NCBI GenBank assembly: GCA_022711755.1
Contig: JAKLEA010000010.1
Span: 1-64,000, forward strand
Direction: 5' to 3'
Length of the DNA: 64,000 nucleotides
From: Planctomycetota bacterium
Lineage (GTDB): Bacteria > Planctomycetota > Brocadiia > SM23-32 > JAKLEA01
Part shown: piece after piece, positions 47,770 through 60,767 of the stretch
Position numbering within the stretch: the first letter of the stretch is position 1
How the letters are laid out: each line of letters begins with the position of its first letter
Position numbers and translations under genes: made by a program
Notes under the pieces: generated by a model
The model's database searches: none
Seen by the model: the letters and a program-made list of their open reading frames with translations, nothing else
What the model was told of the DNA's origin: nothing

Positions 47770-48037
47770 GTTTGCCTCCCTTCTTGCCGAGAACTCAGGC
47801 TGTCTAAACTGTCACTCCACCTACCCATGTGATTCTGTTTCGGTCAGCGGCCAGTGTCTACCTCTTTTCCTTGCGGTTGATTCCGCCTCCCCGATGTTCC
47901 ATCAATCAACCGTAATTGTCAACGTTCTCTCCGTATTTCAGGTTCGTCATTCGCTGCAAACGCCGTTGAACGCAACCTGCCAATGCGTTACGATTCTCAT
48001 CGTTGCATTCTTTTATTTACTGCGGAGAACAATCGCC
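47770..48037. other. Divergent intergenic region with an imperfect hairpin
   Basis: This 268-bp gap separates the leftward low-GC block from the rightward sugar ABC operon. ACGAT/ATCGT (47990-47994 and 47999-48003) with an ATGC/GCAT outer pair forms a small hairpin followed by a T-rich run, about 30 nt before the permease start. It could be an operator or leader hairpin. No clear -35/-10 pair stands out. Confidence 0.35.
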
Positions 48038-48910
48038 TTGGCCCGACGACAGAATCTTACCGGCTGGCTTTTCGCGTCGCCCGTCGTCATCGGGCTGCTC
48101 GTGTTCACCGGCTATCCGTTCCTCGCCTCTCTCTATCTCAGCTTCTGCGAATATGACATCTTCAACCCGCCGACCTGGGTCGGGCTGAACAATTATCGCA
48201 TCCTCTTCACTCGCGATCCGCTGTTCTGGACGTCGCTGAAGAACGTCCTCTACTACACCGTTTTCGCCGTACCGATGGGAATAACCTTCGGCGTCGCGCT
48301 TGCGATGCTGCTTGACGCAAAGATAAAGGGCATAAGTGTCTATCGCACAATCTTCTTCCTGCCTTCCATCGTCCCCGTCGTCGCGACGAGCGTTCTCTGG
48401 CTCTGGCTGCTCAATCCGCGCATCGGACTTGTCAATACGCTGTTGAGGTTGACCGGCGTGGCCGGGCCGACGTGGCTGGGCGATCCCGCGTGGTCGAAGC
48501 CGTCGCTGATTTTCATGGGCGTCTGGGGCGTCGGGGGGAGCATGATAATCTATCTCGCGGGACTGAAGGACATCCCCGTGACGCTCTACGAGGCCGCGCT
48601 TGTTGACGGGGCGAGCACGTGGCAGCGCATCCGCCACGTCACGCTTCCGATGATTACGCCCGTGATCTTCTTCAACCTTGTCATGGGCCTGATCGGATCT
48701 TTCCAGTATTTCACGCAGGCTTTCATCATGACCGGCGGCGGGCCGCTGGATTCGACGCTTTTCTACGCGTTGCACCTCTTCTACCAGGCGTTCATGTATC
48801 TGAAGATGGGGTACGCTTCGGCGATGGCGTGGGTTCTCTTTGTGATTGTCGTCGCGGTGACGGCCGTTGTCTTCAAGACGCAGGGACGGTGGGTCCACTA
48901 TGGACGCTGA
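48038..48910 (+). CDS. Sugar ABC transporter permease (MalF/UgpA-like)
   Basis: A 290-residue permease started at TTG 48038, which follows GGAGA; the longer frame upstream has no site and non-family sequence. It has six membrane segments and the permease EAA loop LYEAALVDGASTWQRIRHVT with the LPMITP that follows. It pairs with the MalG-like permease at 50325 and the binding protein between them. The stop overlaps the next start by 11 bp. The sugar is unknown; an oligosaccharide is likely from the context. Confidence 0.9.
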   Translation: MARRQNLTGWLFASPVVIGLLVFTGYPFLASLYLSFCEYDIFNPPTWVGLNNYRILFTRDPLFWTSLKNVLYYTVFAVPMGITFGVALAMLLDAKIKGISVYRTIFFLPSIVPVVATSVLWLWLLNPRIGLVNTLLRLTGVAGPTWLGDPAWSKPSLIFMGVWGVGGSMIIYLAGLKDIPVTLYEAALVDGASTWQRIRHVTLPMITPVIFFNLVMGLIGSFQYFTQAFIMTGGGPLDSTLFYALHLFYQAFMYLKMGYASAMAWVLFVIVVAVTAVVFKTQGRWVHYGR

Positions 48911-50276
48911 AGCCAGGGCAAGACTGACGCCTGTCGGCATGGCGTTGCTGGTTGCGCGGATAGCATCCGTCGCCGCCGCGGTTGCCGTCGCGCTCTGGCT
49001 CTACCTGGGCTACACCCCGCCGAAGCGAAGCTCCTACCCCGGACGCGAAAAGGTCATCTTCTGGCACATGTGGACGAGTAACTGGGCGGAGGTTATCAAC
49101 AACATCTGCCGCCGCTTCAACGAAAGTCAGGAGCGCTACGAGGTTGTGCCGCTGACCGTCTGCGGGGGGAGCCTCAAGACGCTCATAGCCACGGCAGGCG
49201 GCGATCCGCCCGACTGCATGGGGCAATGGGAGACGGTCATCCCGGCGTGGGCCGAGCGCGGGGCGCTCACCCCGCTGGATGAACTGATGGAGCCGGGCGA
49301 CTGGGCGCGGCTGCGCGACAAGATGTACCCCGCCGTGCGCGAAATCGGGACCTACAAGGGCCATTTCTACGGTCTGGCCACCGGCATGAACATCTGGGCC
49401 TGCTACTATCGGCCTAGCCATTTTAAAGAGGCCGGTTTCGACCCGGACAAGTTTCCGAAAACGCTTGAAGAATTGGACGCAATCGCCGAGAAGCTATACC
49501 GTTATGACAAGAACAACAACATAACGCGCATAGGCTTCACGCCATGGGGCTTGAGCCACTGGATAGCGCTTTTCGGGGGCACTTTATTCGATTACGACCG
49601 TAACGAACTTTCGATCTGCCACCCGCGCAACATAGACGCGCTGGCGTGGATGGCGGGATACTCGAACAAATACGGCTACGACCGCGTCCTTCAGTTCCAG
49701 GCCGGGTTGCCCAGCACGATGGAGGCAAGCTGGCCGTTCATGAGCGGGGCTTACTCCATCGTCGTTGACGGCCAGTGGCGCATTCAACAGATTTTCGAAT
49801 ACATGCCCAACCTTGATTATCGCACTGCGCCGATTCCGCCCCCCGCCGGCGGGAAGGAGAACGCCTGCTGGTCGAACGGTAATTTCATGATAATCCCAAG
49901 CGGGGCGAAAAACAAGAAAGGCGCGCTGGAGTTCATGAGCTTCTGGTCGGGGGTGAGCGATCCGGCCCGCGCGGCGGAATTCTACACATGGGGCGGATGG
50001 CTGCCGATTACGCCGGACGTGGCCAATGCGCCAATCTACCAGGAATACATCCGGAAATTCCCGGAGTTCAAGACCTTCGTTGACATCATGTCGTCGCCGA
50101 ATGTGCAGGTCACGCCGCCCACGCCCGTGCAGGCGTATCTCATGCACAGACTCGGTTGGGCGGAGGATGCCGCAAGGCGGGAGGTCATGTCTCCGAAGGC
50201 CGCCCTTGAAACCATCCGCGACGAGGTGGATCGTGAGTTGAAAAATACGCGGGTCTCCCTGAAGCCCGCTTCTTGA
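48900..50276 (+). CDS. Extracellular solute-binding protein, family 1
   Basis: A 458-residue binding protein. ATG 48900 overlaps the permease stop (48908-48910). Residues 15-40 form an uncleaved-type anchor or signal (ALLVARIASVAAAVAVALWL). The mature part has VIFWHMWTSNWAEVINNICR, GGDPPDCMGQWETVIPAWAE and GAYSIVVDGQWRIQQ, typical of CUT1 sugar-binding proteins. The lack of a lipobox is odd; the protein may stay anchored by its N-terminal helix. The stop codon lies inside the first unit of a 15-bp tandem repeat. Confidence 0.88.
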   Translation: MDAEARARLTPVGMALLVARIASVAAAVAVALWLYLGYTPPKRSSYPGREKVIFWHMWTSNWAEVINNICRRFNESQERYEVVPLTVCGGSLKTLIATAGGDPPDCMGQWETVIPAWAERGALTPLDELMEPGDWARLRDKMYPAVREIGTYKGHFYGLATGMNIWACYYRPSHFKEAGFDPDKFPKTLEELDAIAEKLYRYDKNNNITRIGFTPWGLSHWIALFGGTLFDYDRNELSICHPRNIDALAWMAGYSNKYGYDRVLQFQAGLPSTMEASWPFMSGAYSIVVDGQWRIQQIFEYMPNLDYRTAPIPPPAGGKENACWSNGNFMIIPSGAKNKKGALEFMSFWSGVSDPARAAEFYTWGGWLPITPDVANAPIYQEYIRKFPEFKTFVDIMSSPNVQVTPPTPVQAYLMHRLGWAEDAARREVMSPKAALETIRDEVDRELKNTRVSLKPAS

Positions 50277-50312
50277 AGCTTTGCTTCTTGAAGCGCTGCT
50301 TCTTGAAGCGCC
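50268..50312. repeat. Three tandem 15-bp units around the binding-protein stop
   Basis: GCTTCTTGAAGC, itself a palindrome (GCTTC/GAAGC), recurs at 50268, 50283 and 50298 with a fixed 15-bp period. The first unit contains the stop codon of the binding-protein gene. It lies just upstream of the next permease gene, so copy number could change the spacing or add short hairpins. Confidence 0.85.
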
Positions 50313-50324
50313 GCTGCGCAAAAC

Positions 50325-51182
50325 ATGCAAAAGCATTCATTTTACACGCGACTGGCCATTCATGCGGTCCTGATCATCCTGGCGGTTCCATTCACCATGC
50401 CGCTGATATGGATGATCAGCACGAGCCTGAAGACCAAGGAGCAGATATTCCCGAACGAGGTTGTGACCTCGATCAGTGGATTTCTGGCCGAATGGCGTCC
50501 CAGCCCGGTGCGGTGGGCCAACTATGCAGAGGGGCTGCGTTATGTCCCGTTCCCGCTTTATCTGCGCAATACGCTCATGCTCTGCGCTTTCAATGTCACC
50601 GGCGCGGTGTTGTCCAGCGCGCTGGTCGCATACGCTTTTGCGAAACTCCAATGGCGCGGCAGGAAGCTCATATTCAGCATTGTCATCGCCACCATGATCC
50701 TTCCCGGTCAGGTGACGATGATTCCCACGTTCGCGCTCTATCGCTGGCTGGGTTGGTATGGGACCTATCTACCCATGATTGTGCCGGCGTTTCTGGGCAA
50801 CGCTTTCTTTATCTTCCTGCTACGGCAGTTCTTTATGACAATCCCTGACGATCTTTGCGACGCGGCTCGCATTGACGGATGCAGCGAGTGGGGCATCTTC
50901 TGGCGCATGATGCTACCGCTTGCCAAACCCGCGCTGGCGACCTGTGCTCTGTTCCAGTTTCTGGGGACATGGAACGATTTCAACGGCCCGCTGATCTACC
51001 TGAACGATCAGAACAAGTACACCCTGGCCTACGGTCTGCAACAATTTCTAGGCTCGTATGGCAGCGAATGGGCGCTGCTGATGGCCGCAACGACGGTATT
51101 TACGATACCCATTATCATCCTGTTCTTCTTGGCGCAAAGGACGTTCATACAAGGAATTGCGACAACGGGGTCGAAGGGTTGA
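50325..51182 (+). CDS. Sugar ABC transporter permease (MalG/UgpE-like)
   Basis: A 285-residue permease with six membrane segments. The EAA loop is CDAARIDGCSEWGIFWRMML followed by PLAKPALA. It begins QKHSFYTRLAIHAVLIILAV. It completes the CUT1 transporter with the MalF-like permease and binding protein; no ATPase gene is adjacent, so a shared MsmK/UgpC-type ATPase elsewhere is expected. The next 205 bp, up to the small membrane protein, hold no gene that I can support. Confidence 0.92.
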   Translation: MQKHSFYTRLAIHAVLIILAVPFTMPLIWMISTSLKTKEQIFPNEVVTSISGFLAEWRPSPVRWANYAEGLRYVPFPLYLRNTLMLCAFNVTGAVLSSALVAYAFAKLQWRGRKLIFSIVIATMILPGQVTMIPTFALYRWLGWYGTYLPMIVPAFLGNAFFIFLLRQFFMTIPDDLCDAARIDGCSEWGIFWRMMLPLAKPALATCALFQFLGTWNDFNGPLIYLNDQNKYTLAYGLQQFLGSYGSEWALLMAATTVFTIPIIILFFLAQRTFIQGIATTGSKG

Positions 51183-51387
51183 GCGCGGATTTATGCAGGG
51201 ATTTATAGAAATGCCGCGCAATTATGCAGTCAGAATGCATAATTGCACGATGTAGATACCGGTAGCATATACTGGGCGCGACGTTTAGGACAATAACGAT
51301 ACAAGCATTGGAATTCGTTTGCCCCATCGCTTGCGCATATGATAACCTTCTCCCAACTCTGATCCATCGGCATCGGGAGGTAGTATC

Positions 51388-51642
51388 ATGTCTGGTTTTC
51401 CTTCACCGGCCTTGATCCTGGCGGCCTCGGAAGCGATGCAAACGGCGGGGTGGCAGCCGTGGGCATATCAATACATCATCGGCGGAACCGTCTTTGCCAT
51501 CGGCATGGCGCTCTGCGTCAAAACGAAGCAGATTGACCTAGCGACGTCTCGCGGTAAGAAAACCTTCGCGCTGATGCTTGTCGGACTCGTTGTCTACGCC
51601 CTGCTTCAGGGTTTCATGCAGATGGTTCTGCCTTACATTTAA
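51388..51642 (+). CDS. Small membrane protein preceding an SSS symporter
   Basis: An 84-residue protein with two hydrophobic segments (about 27-45 and 58-82) and a short basic loop. ATG 51388 has GGGAGG upstream. It is followed 12 bp later by a sodium-solute symporter that has its own AAAGGAG site, so the two are co-transcribed. It may be a small accessory subunit, as YhdT/DUF4212-type proteins are for other symporters. I cannot match it to a named family. Confidence 0.7.
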   Translation: MSGFPSPALILAASEAMQTAGWQPWAYQYIIGGTVFAIGMALCVKTKQIDLATSRGKKTFALMLVGLVVYALLQGFMQMVLPYI

Positions 51643-51654
51643 AGGAGCGACGCC

Positions 51655-53607
51655 ATGAATCTCGCCATGATTTGTCCCTTGCTCCTTCAGGCGCAACCGC
51701 CGCGGCATGCAGGGCATTGGATTGATTATGTCATTATCATTAGCTACATAATCGGCATCACCATATTCGGGCTTGCATTCGGATCCCACGCAAAAACGAC
51801 GGGAGATTTTTTCTTCGGCGGGCGTCGTTTCGCGTGGTGGCTGATAGGAATGTCGTGCGTGGCGACGACGGTCGGCTCATATTCATTTATGAAATACTCC
51901 CAGCAGGCTTATAAGCATGGCTTCAGCTCGGCGCAAACGTATTTGAATGACTGGTTCCTGATGCCGTTCTTCATGTTCGGGTGGATTCCGATAATCTATT
52001 TTTCCCGTGTCACATCTGTGCCGGAGTATTTTGAAAGGCGATTCAACGCAAAGTGCAGGATTCTGGCAACAATTTCCATCCTGCTCTATATGATCGGATA
52101 CGTAGGATATAACCTGTTCACCCTCGGCAAGGCTCTTGAAGGAATGTTGGGCTGGCGGGTCATGACCGGGGCGATAATCGTCGGTTGCGTATGCGCGATA
52201 TACGTGCATTTCGGAGGCCAGACATCGGTCATAATGACGGACCTGGTTCAGGGAATGATACTGCTGATCGCCGGATTCCTGATTCTTGTCGTCGGTTCTA
52301 TCATGCTTATGGACCATGGCGGATTCTGGGCCAATTTTCCAGGACCTTTCAGGTCTGCCTTCCTCGGGGTAAGGGAGCCGCATTCCTTCCCTGCGGCAGG
52401 AGTTTTCTGGCAGGACGCCATGGCTAACGGCGTGGCGGCCTATTTCATGAACCAGGGGATGCTCATGCGCTACATGAGCGCAAAGAGCAATCGTGACGCG
52501 AAGAAGGCTGTCCTATTCGTGGTATTCATGTTGATGCCTCTTGCCGCAGTCGCAACGTCCAACGCGGGATGGATAGGACGCGCAATGGTAAATGCCGGCA
52601 TGCTCTCGGCAGACAGTTCGGCGGAGCATATCTTTGTCATTGTGTCTGATAAAGTCGGCGCGGCCATTACGGCAAGCTCCGGCATAATCGGCTTTTTCGG
52701 ATTGATGATGGCGGCGCTTATCGCCGCGTTGATGTCAACTATTGACTCGCTCATCAACGCAGTTTGCGCCATTTCAGTAAATGATATTTACCGACCGATT
52801 GTGGAGCGCAGGCTTCACAAGGACTTGCCGGATCGCCATTATCTGGCCGTCGCGCGCTGGACCGCCATCGGGGCAACGCTTGTAGGAATCGCCCTGGTGC
52901 CGATCTTCATGAGCTACGACAATATGTACGTCGCACATGGAAACTTCATCGCCACAGTAACGCCCCCGATGGCCGTCTGCATCATGTTGGGGGCATTCTG
53001 GAGGCGATTCAACGCGAAAGCCGCGCTGGCGACACTCGTGATCGGATCGGCTTGCATGGTTCTTACCTACGTCAAGACCCCCCTTTCGGACGGCACGCCG
53101 TTCAATACCTGGCTGATTGACCTGGTCTCACACGGCGTCATTCCCGATCCCAAAAAAGGGCATACATACATGCGCGCGTTCTTCGGGCTGGTTGCCTGCG
53201 GGGGCATCGCCTTCGTCGTGACGATGCTGACTGCTCCTGCTCCTGAGGAGAAGACGAAGGGCCTTGTGATGGGTTCGATCCGCGACGCCATGAGGAAGCT
53301 CAAAGGCGGAGAACCGAGCGAGGAAATAGGTGAGAAACTGCTGCTTGGTGTTGTAGCGGTTGACCGTCCCGAAGGGGAAAAGGACCTTGTGAAGATACAT
53401 CCCGACGATCTGGCGAAGATGAAAGCCCGCCCTGGCGACATTCTTTATGCGGCGGACAGGCGATGGTGGTTTGGAGGCGCCCGTTCCGCGCACTTGAAGG
53501 CCGGAGAGCCTGGAACATGCCCGGGGAAGGTCGAGATTGACCGATCGTATCTTCAGCCCGGCGAGTTGAACAAGCAGACCCACATTGTTGTCGAAAAAAT
53601 AATGTGA
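51655..53607 (+). CDS. Sodium:solute symporter (SSS family) with extra C-terminal domain
   Basis: A 650-residue transporter. About 13 membrane segments cover residues 20-530, with the SSS motifs FGLAFGSHAKTTGDFFFGGR at the start, GGQTSVIMTDLVQGMIL near 190 and AALIAALMSTIDSLINA near 365. A polar C-terminal extension of about 105 residues (from about 545) contains DLVKIHPDDLAKMKARPGD and may be regulatory. It would import a sugar, sialic acid or similar with sodium; the substrate is not readable from sequence. It follows the small membrane protein by 12 bp and precedes the GDPD gene by 25 bp. Confidence 0.9.
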   Translation: MNLAMICPLLLQAQPPRHAGHWIDYVIIISYIIGITIFGLAFGSHAKTTGDFFFGGRRFAWWLIGMSCVATTVGSYSFMKYSQQAYKHGFSSAQTYLNDWFLMPFFMFGWIPIIYFSRVTSVPEYFERRFNAKCRILATISILLYMIGYVGYNLFTLGKALEGMLGWRVMTGAIIVGCVCAIYVHFGGQTSVIMTDLVQGMILLIAGFLILVVGSIMLMDHGGFWANFPGPFRSAFLGVREPHSFPAAGVFWQDAMANGVAAYFMNQGMLMRYMSAKSNRDAKKAVLFVVFMLMPLAAVATSNAGWIGRAMVNAGMLSADSSAEHIFVIVSDKVGAAITASSGIIGFFGLMMAALIAALMSTIDSLINAVCAISVNDIYRPIVERRLHKDLPDRHYLAVARWTAIGATLVGIALVPIFMSYDNMYVAHGNFIATVTPPMAVCIMLGAFWRRFNAKAALATLVIGSACMVLTYVKTPLSDGTPFNTWLIDLVSHGVIPDPKKGHTYMRAFFGLVACGGIAFVVTMLTAPAPEEKTKGLVMGSIRDAMRKLKGGEPSEEIGEKLLLGVVAVDRPEGEKDLVKIHPDDLAKMKARPGDILYAADRRWWFGGARSAHLKAGEPGTCPGKVEIDRSYLQPGELNKQTHIVVEKIM

Positions 53608-53632
53608 AGAAGATTGACGAGGACAGACAGTC

Positions 53633-55042
53633 ATGAGAACGCTCACATTTGCCGTTCCGATTCTTCTGGCATCCGCCGCTTCAATCGCGTTCGCGCAGCA
53701 GGATGATTTGATGAATGAGGATTTCGAGAAGGCCGGCGGGAACATCCCCGCAGGCTGGAAGGCGGTGAGCGGGAAGTGGAAGATCGAGAGCGGACGCCTT
53801 GTGGCCGACGCGCTTGACGGGGAGGCGTACATCCGGGCGGGAGACGAGGGCTGGACTGATTACGAGATGAGCGCCGATGCCGTGTTCCTGAAGGTCAAAG
53901 AGCCGTCGCGCTGGCTCTCCCTCATCTTCCGGGCGTCAGCGGACGGCAGGGAGCCGTGGTCTCAGTTCGCCGTGCGGCAGCAGGCGTCAAAGGACAGCGG
54001 CGTGGAATTCGCCGTGAGGATCGCCGGCGGGGGATGGAGCGTTCGCGCGCCGGACAAGGCGGCGGCGGATTGCAGGATCGGGGAGCCGCGCAGGCTGCGG
54101 ATCGCCGTCCGGGGGCAGAAGGTCGAGGCGTTTCTGGACGATAAGCCGCTGTTCGAGAGCTGGTTTTGCGTTGACAGGTCGAACGGCTGCGTCGGCCTCG
54201 GCGCAAGCGGTTGCCTGGCGGCATTCGATAATGTGAAGGTGAAACGACTCCCGCCCGGGCAGCCCGCGCAAAAGCCGGCGGACAATCCGGGGCGTTGCGA
54301 GTGCGTGGCGCACAGGGGATTCTCAGCGCTTGCGCCGGAGAACACGCTGATCTCCGTCGTGAAGGGCATGGAGGCCGGGGCGGACGGGTGCGAGTTCGAC
54401 GTCTACCTCAGCAAGGACGGCGTTCCCGTGCTGATGCACGACGACAAGCTTGACCGCACGACCAACGGCAAGGGCAGCATACACAGCTACACGGCCGAGG
54501 AGCTTGGGAAGGTTGACGCTGGGTCGTGGAAGGGCGCGCAGTACAAAGGCGAGCCGGTGCCGAAGCTTGTTGACGTCCTGCGGGCCATGAAGGGCAAGGG
54601 CGTGACGGCGGTCATCGAGATCAAGCAGGACGGCATGGCGAAGGAGGTCATGGACGCGCTGAGCGAGACAGGAATGATGGACAACGCGGCGATAATATCA
54701 TTCAAGGACAAGGCGCTGTTCGACATCAACAAGCTTGGCGGGAAGATGCCGCGCGGGTTCCTGCTTGGGGAGAAGTTGAGCGGAACGACGGCGCAGCAGG
54801 CGGATTACCTTGTGATACGCGCAAAGGCGTGCGGGGCGAACGTACTGGACCTGAACTACAGGATGCTCAATCCCGAGCTTGTCGCGGAGCTTCAGAAGCG
54901 CGGGTATCCGGTATGGTGCTGGACGGTTGACGAGGAGCCTGTGATGAAGGCGCTGGCGGAGTGGGGCGTGGACAGCGTGACGACGAACCGTCCGGACGCT
55001 CTTGTTGCTCTCAGGAAGCGCATGGGCGGCGCTAAACCGTAG
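53633..55042 (+). CDS. Secreted glycerophosphodiester phosphodiesterase with N-terminal LamG-like domain
   Basis: A 469-residue protein with a signal peptide (LTFAVPILLASAASIAFAQQ). Residues 25-205 form a LamG/DUF1080-like beta-sandwich. The GDPD barrel follows (about 220-460): the first catalytic histidine is in HRGFSALAPENT, acidic metal ligands are in CEFDVYLSKDG and the second histidine is in PVLMHDDKLDRTT. It would split glycerophosphodiesters to glycerol-3-phosphate and alcohol in the periplasm. It is co-directional with the symporter, and the rRNA leader follows. Confidence 0.88.
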   Translation: MRTLTFAVPILLASAASIAFAQQDDLMNEDFEKAGGNIPAGWKAVSGKWKIESGRLVADALDGEAYIRAGDEGWTDYEMSADAVFLKVKEPSRWLSLIFRASADGREPWSQFAVRQQASKDSGVEFAVRIAGGGWSVRAPDKAAADCRIGEPRRLRIAVRGQKVEAFLDDKPLFESWFCVDRSNGCVGLGASGCLAAFDNVKVKRLPPGQPAQKPADNPGRCECVAHRGFSALAPENTLISVVKGMEAGADGCEFDVYLSKDGVPVLMHDDKLDRTTNGKGSIHSYTAEELGKVDAGSWKGAQYKGEPVPKLVDVLRAMKGKGVTAVIEIKQDGMAKEVMDALSETGMMDNAAIISFKDKALFDINKLGGKMPRGFLLGEKLSGTTAQQADYLVIRAKACGANVLDLNYRMLNPELVAELQKRGYPVWCWTVDEEPVMKALAEWGVDSVTTNRPDALVALRKRMGGAKP

Positions 55043-55119
55043 CGAAAGGGCGGAAACGAGGCGTTTTACGCAACGGGCGAAAAAGCGAAAAAAAAATGTG
55101 GAAATGGCCGGAAATTCTC

Positions 55120-55147
55120 TTGACTCTGTCCGAAGAGTGGATATCAT
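55120..55147 (+). promoter_or_regulatory. rRNA operon promoter P1
   Basis: TTGACT (55120-55125), a 16-nt spacer and TATCAT (55142-55147). An A-rich tract at about 55074-55096 lies just upstream and may act as an UP element. Confidence 0.65.
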
Positions 55148-55189
55148 GGTGCTTCTCTCACAAACCCTGAAGCGCACAAACGCGAGGGG

Positions 55190-55218
55190 TTGACTCGGGA
55201 GGCCCTGATGACTATACT
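55190..55218 (+). promoter_or_regulatory. rRNA operon promoter P2
   Basis: TTGACT (55190-55195), a 17-nt spacer and TATACT (55213-55218). It is about 70 bp downstream of P1, the usual tandem layout. Transcripts would have a leader of about 190 nt before 16S. The rest of 55043-55415 holds the boxA and processing stalk and no gene. Confidence 0.7.
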
Positions 55219-55242
55219 TAATGGAGTCAGGGCGGCGAGACA

Positions 55243-55255
55243 GTTCTTTGACAAC
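55243..55255 (+). promoter_or_regulatory. boxA antitermination site before 16S
   Basis: GTTCTTTGACAAC resembles the NusB/S10-binding boxA core (TGCTCTTTAACA). It lies just before the left arm of the 16S processing stalk. A second copy sits before 23S. Confidence 0.6.
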
Positions 55256-55256
55256 T

Positions 55257-55278
55257 AGGAATGCGAAGCAGGAGCGCG
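55257..55278 (+). repeat. 16S processing stalk, left arm
   Basis: This 22-nt arm pairs with 57069-57090 (AGGAATGCG with CGCATTCCT, then GCAGG with CCTGC and a single bulge on each side, ending in GCGCG with CGCGC). It encloses 16S, as in RNase III processing stems. Confidence 0.65.
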
Positions 55279-55415
55279 ACGGATCTCGCGTAATCAATCA
55301 GCGACGGCGGCTTCGGTCGCCGGAGCGTGTTTGATTCAACCTTCAAAAGGTGACAGGGATTCGGATGTGCGTCCTGTCGTGTGTGCGATGCTTGTCCGAG
55401 AGCCCATAGATCTTT

Positions 55416-57004
<1,589 letters not shown>

Positions 57005-57068
57005 ATAGGGCTGCGGCCTTGTGCCGCGCCTGATCCAAAGAACCTCGGATGTTTGCGCGCGGATCTTG

Positions 57069-57090
57069 CGCGCCCTGCTCTCGCATTCCT
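57069..57090 (+). repeat. 16S processing stalk, right arm
   Basis: It pairs with 55257-55278 and lies 73 bp after the 16S 3' end, before tRNA-Ile. Confidence 0.65.
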
Positions 57091-57152
57091 GGAAGGCCCC
57101 AAACAATCAGACGCAGGGCGTCTGGAGTTGGGCCGACCTGACCGCAACAGGC

Positions 57153-57229
57153 GGGCCTATAGCTCAGTTGGCTAGAGCGTTCCCCTGATAAGGGAAAGGT
57201 CACTGGTTCGACTCCAGTTAGGCCCACCA
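57153..57229 (+). tRNA. tRNA-Ile (GAT)
   Basis: A 77-nt cloverleaf with encoded CCA. The acceptor stem GGGCCTA pairs with TAGGCCC, the anticodon loop is CTGATAA with GAT at 57187-57189, and the T-loop is GGTTCGACTCC. It lies in the 16S-23S spacer. Confidence 0.96.
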
Positions 57230-57287
57230 TCGCAAGCGCTGCCCCGGAGGGCGCGCCCCTTCGGCAGGCAGGCATATAGTCAGCCGT

Positions 57288-57363
57288 GGGGATGTAGCTC
57301 AACCGGGAGAGCACCAGCTTTGCAAGCTGGGGGTTGGCGGTTCGAGTCCGCTCATCTCCACCA
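57288..57363 (+). tRNA. tRNA-Ala (TGC)
   Basis: A 76-nt cloverleaf with encoded CCA. The anticodon loop TTTGCAA has TGC at 57321-57323 and the T-loop is GGTTCGAGTCC. It is the second spacer tRNA, as in many bacterial rRNA operons. Confidence 0.96.
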
Positions 57364-57397
57364 GACCATGCGGGGCCTTCGATACAGTTTTTTTGTT

Positions 57398-57410
57398 TGC
57401 TCTTTGACAA
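57398..57410 (+). promoter_or_regulatory. boxA antitermination site before 23S
   Basis: TGCTCTTTGACAA matches E. coli boxA apart from one base. The bases 57398-57428 also pair with 60494-60520, downstream of 23S, so the site is built into the outer base of the 23S stalk. Confidence 0.72.
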
Positions 57411-57486
57411 CGGAATAGCGGTAACGACGTGGCAAAAGGCCCGACGGCGGGGGTTCATAGTCCCCGCGCTGAGGGTCTCAATGCCG

Positions 57487-57506
57487 ATGCTCGAGTGGTC
57501 CGAGGA
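57487..57506 (+). repeat. 23S processing stalk, left arm
   Basis: ATGCTCGAGTGGTCCGAGGA pairs with 60474-60493 with one mismatch. It ends 14 nt before the 23S 5' end. Confidence 0.8.
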
Positions 57507-57520
57507 GTGAAAGTGACCGG

Positions 57521-60448
<2,928 letters not shown>

Positions 60449-60473
60449 ACGCCTCCGGGCAGGTCATTGGATC

Positions 60474-60493
60474 TCCTCGGACCACACGAGCAT
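60474..60493 (+). repeat. 23S processing stalk, right arm
   Basis: TCCTCGGACCACACGAGCAT is the partner of 57487-57506, one mismatch. Further pairing continues to 60520 with the boxA region before 23S. Confidence 0.8.
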
Positions 60494-60530
60494 GTCGTTC
60501 CGCTGTTCCGTCAAAGAGCATCTCCTTTTT

Positions 60531-60641
60531 CCCGGTGATCATAGCAGTGGGGAAACACCTGTTCCCATCCCGAACACAGCAGTTAAGCCCGCTGCGCCGA
60601 TGGTAGTGGGGAGCAACCCGCGAGAGTAGGTCGTTGCCGGG
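60531..60641 (+). rRNA. rrf: 5S ribosomal RNA
   Basis: About 111 nt. CCCGGTGAT at the 5' end pairs with GTTGCCGGG at the 3' end, and the body has GGGGAAACACCTGTTCCCAT and CCGAACACAGCAGTTAAGCC. Its 3' half and the following terminator recur at 61018-61112. Confidence 0.95.
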
Positions 60642-60651
60642 ATACTTCTTG

Positions 60652-60689
60652 AAAAAAGCCCGTTCATCACGCGATGAGCGGGCTTTTTT
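60652..60689 (+). terminator. rRNA operon terminator
   Basis: An 11-bp stem (GCCCGTTCATC with GATGAGCGGGC, one G-T pair) closed by ACGC, preceded by six A and followed by six T. A second copy of the hairpin, without the T-run, is at 61079-61112. Confidence 0.92.
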
Positions 60690-60767
60690 CGTTAACGGCA
60701 GCACCGAGCGCGAATGTATAATCGCAAGTGAAATCAAAAGACGAAGCGCGGCAGGAGGCAAACGAAA

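Noticed and set aside
47961..47980. LacI-type operator-like word upstream of the sugar ABC permease
   Set aside because: Only a short AACG/CGTT core is symmetric, and no LacI-family gene is in the window.
51254..51278. TTGCAC/TATACT promoter before the small membrane protein
   Set aside because: The spacer is about 19 nt, too long for confidence.
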